From the NCBI GenBank assembly GCA_024233455.1, contig JACKPP010000001.1, forward strand, positions 124,001-188,000: a DNA stretch of 64,000 nt. The letters run 5' to 3'. The notes under the pieces are model-generated. The model had not been told where the DNA came from. It saw only the letters and a list, made by a program, of their open reading frames with translations, and did not search any database. Below are positions 48,860 to 55,551 of this stretch, piece after piece. The DNA is from Chlamydiales bacterium. Its GTDB lineage: Bacteria > Chlamydiota > Chlamydiia > Chlamydiales > JACKPQ01. Made by a program: the position numbers and the translations under genes. Position 1 is the stretch's first letter. Every line of letters begins with the position of its first letter.

Positions 48860-49149
48860 CCAAAATTACAACAGCAGTTTCGGCAAATAAAGGGACTGAT
48901 TATCTAGAGGCTGGTGCTGAGCGCACAGCAAAAGCAACAATCATCGCCATCTGTGTCTTGTTAGTCACATCGCCCGTTTCAATTGGTTATTTTCTGGGCG
49001 GCCCGCCATTGCTATGTGTATTTTTTAGCATCTGTGGTGTTTTAATCGCCGGCACATCTTATGATAGGATTTTTAAATCTGCGCACTCGCAAGAGCCATC
49101 TGCGCTGACTGAAGCCCCTTTAAAACCCCTTCCTCAAAACGAAATATAG
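48856..49149 (+). CDS. Small two-helix membrane protein, Inc-like hydrophobic profile
   Basis: A 97-residue protein. Two closely spaced hydrophobic segments (about residues 27-45 and 50-67) are separated by a short turn, the bilobed profile seen in chlamydial inclusion membrane (Inc) proteins. The N- and C-terminal arms are polar. There is no signal peptide. The ATG overlaps the rhomboid-like stop. The downstream end overlaps an antisense small ORF by 77 nt. Being Inc-like is a profile argument only. Confidence 0.6.
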   Translation: MTKITTAVSANKGTDYLEAGAERTAKATIIAICVLLVTSPVSIGYFLGGPPLLCVFFSICGVLIAGTSYDRIFKSAHSQEPSALTEAPLKPLPQNEI

Positions 49150-49273
49150 GATTCCCCTCAAGTTCTGGAAAATCGTTAGGCTGCAAAACATCATCGCTTG
49201 TTAGGTGAGGAATGATCTCACAAGCTAGATTGAGCAGCTTTTTTTCTTGCAATGCAATCATTTCCTCTAGCAT
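49073..49273 (-). CDS. Small conserved-looking protein downstream of tadA
   Basis: A 66-residue protein: MLEEMIALQEKKLL, then IIPHLTSDDVLQPNDFPELE and RFEEGVLKGL. The regular pattern of acidic and hydrophobic residues looks like a real coding sequence, and Chlamydia has a small unnamed gene after tadA (CT845 by recall). The start overlaps the tadA 3' end by 56 nt. The 3' end overlaps the Inc-like gene on the other strand by 77 nt. Function unknown. Confidence 0.6.
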   Translation of the reverse strand: MLEEMIALQEKKLLNLACEIIPHLTSDDVLQPNDFPELEGNPIFRFEEGVLKGLQSAQMALASAQI

Positions 49274-49712
49274 CTCGCCTCTCCTTAAAAAATTGCCGCA
49301 TTAAATGCGCGCTTTCTTCCTGACATAGCCCCCTTTCCACGGCAACTTTATGGATTGCAAAGCTGCCATCAAAAAGATCAACCCAACTGCCACCAGCCCC
49401 GCAACGCAAGTCTGGAGCACCCCAAACCACCTTATCTAACCTGGCCTCTAAAATAGCGCCAGCACACATCGCGCATGGCTCTAGCGTACAATAAAGCGTG
49501 CAGCCTATTAAACGCCAGTTTCCAAGAGCTTTTGCCGCTCTTTGAATGCAGAGCAACTCAGCATGTGCTGTTGGATCGCCCATCTTCTCCGTCTCGTTGT
49601 GCGCCTCAGCAATTACCCTACCTTTATAGACGATCACTGCGCCAATAGGAACTTCTCCTAGAGCATAAGCGTTTTTAGCAAGCTGTAGTGCATATTTCAT
49701 CATAGCGTCCAT
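49218..49712 (-). CDS. tadA: tRNA-specific adenosine deaminase
   Basis: A 164-residue enzyme that makes inosine at the wobble position of tRNA-Arg(ACG). The zinc and catalytic motifs are HAELL (HAE) and PCAMCAG (PCxxC). GEVPIGAVIV precedes them. It has normal length with a basic tail. An ATG at 49712 or 49703/49700 may be used. Upstream is the AT-rich gap shared with the OTU-like gene on the other strand. Confidence 0.94.
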   Translation of the reverse strand: MDAMMKYALQLAKNAYALGEVPIGAVIVYKGRVIAEAHNETEKMGDPTAHAELLCIQRAAKALGNWRLIGCTLYCTLEPCAMCAGAILEARLDKVVWGAPDLRCGAGGSWVDLFDGSFAIHKVAVERGLCQEESAHLMRQFFKERRDARGNDCIARKKAAQSSL

Positions 49713-49838
49713 GATACCATTTTGAGCTCCACCTAAGCAAATTCAAATATTTTTTGTTATATTAAATATTAAATTTTTATTTTATTTGAATTTTTTATCT
49801 TAAATATTGTATAATTAAATTAAAAATATTTAATTATT

Positions 49839-50762
49839 ATGACTATATTAACAGATTTAATTTCAATATATTCTGGATTTAGGTTCCATGATCCAACCAA
49901 TACCGAAAAAAAAGAAACATGCATAGAGGAACCTGCCGTTCACATGGACCTTCTTACAGACACGTGGTACCACCTAAGTCATCTGCCACAAGATATCGAG
50001 ACCGCTGAGAAAAAAATCACGTCAGATTGGAAGACTATTCGCATGAGCAGGGACGCCCTTAAGCAGTTGCGGCTTGGCGTATTGGAAAGTAAAATTGCTC
50101 TTTTTTTGCAAAAATACGAAACTGAAAAAAATTCAATGGCTTATCAAAAAGTCCATCAAATTGGTCAACTCATCCTTACATCGCCTTCATTAGTTTATAA
50201 AAAAATTGTAGATGGTAAGGTATTTATCTACGAGGATGGCCACTGTCTTTTTGATGCTTTTGCCTACGCATATTATCACTTAGATGGCCCAACCGAAGAA
50301 ATCTGCACGCTTGATCAACTGCCGCGAGAGTATCTACGCCAAAAGGTAGCTACATATGAAACAGCGAACTACGACAATGACAAAATGTTGGCCGATCTGG
50401 TTAATCAGGCAATTGCCGAAGAAAAAGAGAAGACGATCCTAGATTACGAAAGGGCTATCAATAATTGCGATTGCGATCACGCCTTCGAAGGCCGAGCCGA
50501 GGAGCTGAAGAAGGAAAAAGAAGCATTTGAGAAACTAGATGATGTGACGTTACGCCAAAGTTACTTTGAACGGTTGAAAGCAATGCCAAAAGAAGCCCCG
50601 CTATGGGGTGGACAAGCAGAGCTTTACTCCCTTAGTAAAATCTTTAAAGTTACAATTCACCTTGAAACACCTGATTATCCCCTGAAATTTAATGAATCAG
50701 CCTCTCGATCGATCATCCTTGAATGGGTCAACAATAACCACTTCAATGCCAAACTGCATTAA
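49839..50762 (+). CDS. OTU-type cysteine protease, candidate secreted deubiquitinase
   Basis: A 307-residue protein. The OTU catalytic motif reads YEDGHCLFDAFAYA (Asp133, Cys136), followed by PLWGGQAELYSLSKIF and the C-terminal NNNHFNAKLH with His301. These three blocks, in order and at normal spacing, define the OTU fold (Cys, WG-E strand, His). An insertion of about 60 residues (Glu/Lys-rich) lies between. There is no signal peptide, and the first 120 residues are helical, fitting a type III effector. OTU proteases cleave ubiquitin, a eukaryotic protein, so the substrate is likely host ubiquitin. ChlaOTU of C. caviae is a precedent. No ribosome site; the upstream DNA is very AT-rich, unlike its neighbours. 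Confidence 0.85.
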   Translation: MTILTDLISIYSGFRFHDPTNTEKKETCIEEPAVHMDLLTDTWYHLSHLPQDIETAEKKITSDWKTIRMSRDALKQLRLGVLESKIALFLQKYETEKNSMAYQKVHQIGQLILTSPSLVYKKIVDGKVFIYEDGHCLFDAFAYAYYHLDGPTEEICTLDQLPREYLRQKVATYETANYDNDKMLADLVNQAIAEEKEKTILDYERAINNCDCDHAFEGRAEELKKEKEAFEKLDDVTLRQSYFERLKAMPKEAPLWGGQAELYSLSKIFKVTIHLETPDYPLKFNESASRSIILEWVNNNHFNAKLH

Positions 50763-50918
50763 AGTGAGTTCAAAAATTGGTTTTAGGCAACCACTGTCCA
50801 TGAGCAAACATGAAAATGGGCGTTCAATGAGCAACTTAAGACTGGTCATAGTCTTGCCAAAGCACTATACCAATTCAAATTTGATTTAGCTCATCTCCAG
50901 AGATCTTACTCTCTTTAG

Positions 50919-50947
50919 TTGCCAGAATTCTCACCATGTGCTACAAT
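50919..50947 (+). promoter_or_regulatory. rpsO promoter
   Basis: TTGCCA (50919-50924), 17-nt spacer, TACAAT (50942-50947). The leader to the rpsO ATG is about 36 nt and has GGAGAG upstream of the start. Confidence 0.65.
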
Positions 50948-50989
50948 GGACAGCAGAGAATAAGAAAATAGTAAAAATCGGAGAGCCCC

Positions 50990-51259
50990 ATGTCTTTAGA
51001 CAAAGGTACCAAAGAAGAAATTACCAAAAAATACCAATTACACGAGAAAGATACTGGCTCGGCAGATGTGCAAATTGCAATTTTAACTGAGCGTATTACA
51101 GAGCTTACAGATCATTTGAAGTTATCTCCAAAAGATCACCGTTCACGTTTGGCTTTGCTTAAGCTGGTTGGTCAGCGTCGCAAACTACTTGACTATCTAA
51201 ACTCCACTGATACCAAGCGCTACCAGTCACTCATCAACCGCCTCAAGCTTCGCAAGTAA
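50990..51259 (+). CDS. rpsO: Ribosomal protein S15
   Basis: An 89-residue S15. The core LTERITELTDHLK, HRSRLALLKLVGQRRKLLDYL and the C-terminal YQSLINRLKLRK are diagnostic. GGAG lies 8 nt before the ATG. It is followed by a terminator and then pnp, the usual order. In many bacteria S15 autoregulates its own mRNA; no pseudoknot was sought here. Confidence 0.97.
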   Translation: MSLDKGTKEEITKKYQLHEKDTGSADVQIAILTERITELTDHLKLSPKDHRSRLALLKLVGQRRKLLDYLNSTDTKRYQSLINRLKLRK

Positions 51260-51284
51260 ATTTTTCAATAGCCAGATGGATTCC

Positions 51285-51311
51285 AGGCCACCGCTGAGGT
51301 GGCCTTTTTTA
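51285..51311 (+). terminator. Rho-independent terminator of rpsO
   Basis: AGGCCACC/GGTGGCCT (51285-51292 and 51298-51305), 5-nt loop and a run of six T. It ends 8 bp before the putative pnp promoter. Confidence 0.93.
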
Positions 51312-51318
51312 TTTGGGT

Positions 51319-51349
51319 TTGACATTGTAATCATCGATTGTGCTAAGAT
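51319..51349 (+). promoter_or_regulatory. Possible pnp promoter
   Basis: TTGACA (51319-51324), then TAAGAT (51344-51349) after 19 nt, longer than ideal. It lies between the rpsO terminator and pnp, with about 28 nt of leader and GAAGAGG before the ATG. Confidence 0.45.
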
Positions 51350-51383
51350 AACTCCTTATACATAGTTTGAAGAGGAAAAAAAT

Positions 51384-53639
51384 ATGACTGAGCTAAAACG
51401 CGAAACACTGAATATCACTGTCGCAGGTCGCCAAATGACCTTCGAAACGGGCAAAATTGCTCGCCAAGCTGGCGGCTCAGTTTTGGTCACTTATGGGGAA
51501 ACTGTGATTTTGAGCACTGCTTGCGCTGCCCCTACCGGAAGTGATGAAATCGATTTTCTACCCCTACGTGTCGACTATGTAGAAAAATTTTCCGCTGCCG
51601 GCAAAACTCTGGGTGGCTTCATCAAGCGTGAGGGCAGGCCAAAGGAAAGAGAAATTTTAACTTGCCGCTTAATTGATCGCCCCTTGCGTCCTATGTTCGA
51701 AGAGGGATACTACAACGAAACTCAATTGCTAGCCTACGTGCTCTCGTATGACGGACAGCATTCGCCCGAACCGCTAGCCATTTGCGCCGCATCAGCAGCT
51801 TTAACCCTTTCTGAAATACCTCTTAAAAAGCCAGTAGCCGCAGTTCGGGTCGGTATGATTAATGACAATTTTGTGATTAATCCCACTGTTACCGAACAAA
51901 AAGAATCTGTTTTAGACCTCGTAATTGCTGGAACAGAAGATGCAATTCTTATGATTGAGGGCTATGCAGACTACCTTTCTGAAGAGCAAGTCTTGCAAGC
52001 TGTGGAAGAAGGGCATTCAGCTATCAAAGTCATTTGCGAAAAACTCTCCGACTGGCAAAAAGTCCTGGGCAAGCCTAAGATGAAAGATTGCTTCCGCGTT
52101 CCACCCAAAGAGCTCCACGCCGATATTGAAAAGCTATGCGCAGGAAGAATGGAAAAACTGGTCCGTATTAAGGATAAAAAAGAGCGCACGGATGGGATCG
52201 ATGCCGTAAAAGAAGAGGTCATGAGTGTCCTATTTCCAGCTGCTGGGGAGCCTAAATACAACCTTGCTGATTCCAAGATCGCATTTAAGCAATTTACTGC
52301 TAAATGCATGCGGGATATGATTCTCCAAGATAAAGTACGTCCAGATGGCCGCAATTCTCAGGAAATCCGTCCCATCGATATCGAACTTGATTTGTTGCAC
52401 CGAACTCACGGTAGTGTTCTATTTACCCGCGGTGAGACGCAAACGATTGCTGTTTGTACCCTCGGTGGAGGCCAAATGGCTCAACGTTTTGAGCATCTAG
52501 AAGAAGAAGGCGAGCAGCATTTTTACCTGCAATACTCATTTCCTCCCTTCTGCGTTGGAGAGGTAGGCCGGATAGGTGCTCCTGGTCGACGTGAAATCGG
52601 CCATGGAAAACTAGCTGAACGCTCACTCGAACCTCTCATTCCTCCTCGAGAAAACTTTCCCTACACCATCCGCGTTGAATCCAATATCACTGAATCGAAT
52701 GGGTCATCGTCGATGGCTTCGGTTTGTGGCGGCTGTTTGGCAATGATGCGTGCTGGTGTACCTGTTAAACGTCCTGTTGCCGGTATCGCCATGGGTCTTA
52801 TTTTAGATGATGAAGAACATTACGCCGTTTTATCCGACATTCTTGGAATGGAAGATGCACTTGGTGATATGGACTTTAAAATCTCTGGCGACCACGAAGG
52901 TATCACTGCCTTTCAACTCGACATCAAAATCGAAGGGATTACGCCCAAAATCATGCAGGTTGCGCTGAACCAAGCTAAACAGGGACGTACCCATATTCTA
53001 AACAAAATGCTTGAGGCTTGCCCTAAATCTAGCGAGTCACTCTCCCAGCATGCCCCTCGAATCGACATGGTCCGCATCAAACCGAGCCAAATTGGCACGA
53101 TCATTGGGCCCGGCGGGAAAATGATCCGCGAAATCCAAGAAACATCTGGGGCTGAGCTCAATATTGACGACGATGGTCTAGTGAGTATCACATGCCCAAC
53201 AGCTGAAGGCATGGCCAAGGCCAAAGAAATGGTCCACAACCTCACAGCGGAAATTGAAATTGGTCAAGTGTACAAAGGGAAGGTCACATCAGTGGTTGAT
53301 TTTGGAGCCTTTGTCCAAATTTTCAGCCAAGAAGGCTTATTGCATGTATCTGAGATCTCCTACGAACGTATTGATAAGGTTGCTGACCATATTAAGATTG
53401 GTGACACACTAGAAGTCAAAGTCGTGGATAAAACTGATCGGGGCATCCGTTTAAGCCGTAAAGTCTTGCTAGAAAAGCCTGAAGGCTACGTCGAGCCGAC
53501 ACGTGAGCCTAGAGGCGATCGTCGCCCTTCCCGCGATAATAATCGACGTCCTTCACGCGGCAATGAGCAGCGAGGTGATAAACCGATGAAGTCACCCCAG
53601 TTAATTCCTCCTCCCAAAACAACGGTTGGTGGGCATTAA
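51384..53639 (+). CDS. pnp: Polyribonucleotide nucleotidyltransferase
   Basis: A 751-residue PNPase. Two RNase PH domains are present: the first at the N-terminus (GGSVLVTYGETVILST), the second near residues 325-545 (LFTRGETQTIAVCTLG). They are followed by a KH domain (TIIGPGGKMIREIQ) and an S1 domain (VYKGKVTSVVDFGAFVQI). A Pro/Arg-rich tail of about 50 residues (EPRGDRRPSRDNNRR) is unstructured. It degrades RNA 3'-5' with phosphate. The promoter region is separate from rpsO. Confidence 0.97.
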   Translation: MTELKRETLNITVAGRQMTFETGKIARQAGGSVLVTYGETVILSTACAAPTGSDEIDFLPLRVDYVEKFSAAGKTLGGFIKREGRPKEREILTCRLIDRPLRPMFEEGYYNETQLLAYVLSYDGQHSPEPLAICAASAALTLSEIPLKKPVAAVRVGMINDNFVINPTVTEQKESVLDLVIAGTEDAILMIEGYADYLSEEQVLQAVEEGHSAIKVICEKLSDWQKVLGKPKMKDCFRVPPKELHADIEKLCAGRMEKLVRIKDKKERTDGIDAVKEEVMSVLFPAAGEPKYNLADSKIAFKQFTAKCMRDMILQDKVRPDGRNSQEIRPIDIELDLLHRTHGSVLFTRGETQTIAVCTLGGGQMAQRFEHLEEEGEQHFYLQYSFPPFCVGEVGRIGAPGRREIGHGKLAERSLEPLIPPRENFPYTIRVESNITESNGSSSMASVCGGCLAMMRAGVPVKRPVAGIAMGLILDDEEHYAVLSDILGMEDALGDMDFKISGDHEGITAFQLDIKIEGITPKIMQVALNQAKQGRTHILNKMLEACPKSSESLSQHAPRIDMVRIKPSQIGTIIGPGGKMIREIQETSGAELNIDDDGLVSITCPTAEGMAKAKEMVHNLTAEIEIGQVYKGKVTSVVDFGAFVQIFSQEGLLHVSEISYERIDKVADHIKIGDTLEVKVVDKTDRGIRLSRKVLLEKPEGYVEPTREPRGDRRPSRDNNRRPSRGNEQRGDKPMKSPQLIPPPKTTVGGH

Positions 53640-53654
53640 TTAGAACAGAGAGAC

Positions 53655-54893
53655 TTAAGGGTAGCTTTCTAGAATAGCTTCGTTTGCTTCATTGCTAAAA
53701 GAAGGCAAGGAAAGTTGCTCTTGTTTCTCTAGATCATGCACTTGCTCTGAAAATTCAGACAGAAAATGACTAAGCGCCTTAGCTGAAGGTCGATCGTTTG
53801 GATCTAGACTCGTACATGTAAACGCGTAATCAATGAATTGCTTTAGTGCATCCCTTGTTTCATCTGAAATTGTGGACTTATACAGCGCTTTTTCAAATAG
53901 TGTTCGATAGTCTTCATCTTTAGCAAATCCATTAAATGACTTGGATTTAGGCAAGTAATAGATGCGACCATATTCCGCTCTTTTATTCTGATCAATATTC
54001 TTTGAAAATAAACGTTGTGTCCTACATTGGCTAAGGCCTATTACTTGGGGCAATAATTTTTGCATCAATAGTTCACGCATCATTAAACCCCATGAATAGA
54101 TGTCAGTCTTAGCGTTAACTGTACCCTTGCCTTCTACCATATCCTCAATAGATGCATACACCTCAGGTGCAAAGCAAGCGCTAGCACCATCAATTTTTGA
54201 GTTTGGCTCGGGGTTAATACGCGAAAATCCGAAATCGGCAAGTTTAGCTGGTTCCTCACCTTTAGAAGATAAAATATTATCAAGCTTGATATCACCATGC
54301 ACAATGCCAGCCTCGTGCAAAATAGCCAAACCTTTTGCCGCTGAGGCCAACTCTCTAGAAAAGTAGTGCAATGGACTATCATAAGTATTTTTCTTTGATA
54401 AATCCTCACCTTGTAAACAGAGCCTGATCGACTGCACTCTATTATTCTCATCGTAAATAGATTTTAAAGGCAAAGCCAAATGTTTCATAAAATCGACAGA
54501 AGTAGATTTTTCAAGAACGGCTTTAATTTCTATGCAACGCTCTAAAACTGACGAGTTTTGACTGCTTAACTCAGCAAATTCTCTTACTTCACCGGTTTCC
54601 TTATCCACTCTTTGAACGAGTTCAACAGAAGAGGTATTTCCGGAACCCAGAGAAGCGTTTTTTATGTAGATCCCGTGATTGGATGACGCAATTTCTACGC
54701 CACAAACAGATAGTCTGCTTTTGGTATTGGTAAATAGTTTATCGAGCTCCGATAGTGGAGAACTCTCTTTCTGAAACGAAGGATTCTTTTCAAGCACCCG
54801 TCTTAAGGTCTCAATTTTCCTATTGCATGGGCGTAGTGGCTGGCGATGTTGCCTAAGCGCACACGCATCTCTATTATTAATTACTAGCGTCAT
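53655..54893 (-). CDS. Serine/threonine protein kinase, atypical, candidate effector
   Basis: A 412-residue protein with a eukaryote-like kinase domain. The G-loop is SLGSGNTSSV, the catalytic loop IVHGDIKLDN (HGDxKxxN, with the catalytic Asp), then LADFGFS and an APE-type FAPEVY. The beta-3 strand that normally carries the ATP-binding Lys reads EFAELSS, so the VAIK lysine seems missing. About 65 residues precede the domain. There is no membrane segment, unlike PknD-type kinases. It may use another Lys, as WNK kinases do, or be a pseudokinase. No ribosome site; upstream DNA is AT-rich. A host target is possible. Confidence 0.82.
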   Translation of the reverse strand: MTLVINNRDACALRQHRQPLRPCNRKIETLRRVLEKNPSFQKESSPLSELDKLFTNTKSRLSVCGVEIASSNHGIYIKNASLGSGNTSSVELVQRVDKETGEVREFAELSSQNSSVLERCIEIKAVLEKSTSVDFMKHLALPLKSIYDENNRVQSIRLCLQGEDLSKKNTYDSPLHYFSRELASAAKGLAILHEAGIVHGDIKLDNILSSKGEEPAKLADFGFSRINPEPNSKIDGASACFAPEVYASIEDMVEGKGTVNAKTDIYSWGLMMRELLMQKLLPQVIGLSQCRTQRLFSKNIDQNKRAEYGRIYYLPKSKSFNGFAKDEDYRTLFEKALYKSTISDETRDALKQFIDYAFTCTSLDPNDRPSAKALSHFLSEFSEQVHDLEKQEQLSLPSFSNEANEAILESYP

Positions 54894-55049
54894 TATAAAA
54901 ACCGATTTAATTTAAATATTATTATAACATATTATTAATATAAATTAAAGTTATTATTATAATAATATCTAACTTTAGATATATCTAGTTATGAGATGGG
55001 TGATTGATTTGTAAGTTATTTAAAATAAATAAGATAAATTTATCCCAAG
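54894..55049. other. AT-rich intergenic region
   Basis: 156 bp of strongly AT-rich DNA between the kinase gene and the methyltransferase gene on the same strand. It is the likely promoter region of the kinase gene. Runs of AATATT-type sequence with no clear -35/-10 pair. Confidence 0.5.
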
Positions 55050-55550
55050 CTAGATCAGGTAGATATCTAGTTTTCCATATGTTCCAAGAAGTTTAAAGCC
55101 TTCTGGATCTTTGAATTGAGAGGCATACAACACAAGCGCGCCATCTGGGGCTAAAACTTGCCTTAACTGCGCTATTTGCTCATCAAAGTAGCAACGCTCA
55201 TATTCGGGCAAAGTTTCACTCTCTAAAGTATTGCGATGAAAGACGTTCATGGCAAAAATTGCATCAAACTGTTGATTTTTAAGTGATTGCATATCTGAAA
55301 AAAGAAATTTAAACGCTGGAAAGCGCATTTTTGCTGTTCTGAGGACGTCGGGGTTGATATCGCATCCTACCACTTCAGCATCCGGAAAATGCCCTTTTAA
55401 CGTTTGACATTCCTCGCCAGTTGAGCATCCAAAGGATAGAATCCGCTTGGGATTAATCAGTTCTTTGACGATAAGCAATTCGAGTAAGTAGCGGTCGGCC
55501 CAGGTACGTGTGGCGATCTGATGCCAAATTAGACCCTCGCTAATATACAT
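55050..55550 (-). CDS. SAM-dependent methyltransferase
   Basis: A 166-residue class I methyltransferase, rather short. Motif I is ILSFGCSTGEE (more usually GxGxG), with VVGCDINPDVL as the acidic motif and DAIFAMNVFHR as motif IV. It ends in a LVLYASQF strand. The substrate is unknown. It resembles CheR-type small methyltransferases in layout, but no chemotaxis genes are seen. It follows ftsH by 1 bp on the same strand and is probably co-transcribed. Confidence 0.78.
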   Translation of the reverse strand: MYISEGLIWHQIATRTWADRYLLELLIVKELINPKRILSFGCSTGEECQTLKGHFPDAEVVGCDINPDVLRTAKMRFPAFKFLFSDMQSLKNQQFDAIFAMNVFHRNTLESETLPEYERCYFDEQIAQLRQVLAPDGALVLYASQFKDPEGFKLLGTYGKLDIYLI

Positions 55551-55551
55551 T

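Noticed and set aside
50763..50889. 65-residue ORF in the gap after the OTU-like gene
   Set aside because: It begins inside the OTU gene in another frame and has no ribosome site or protein-like pattern.
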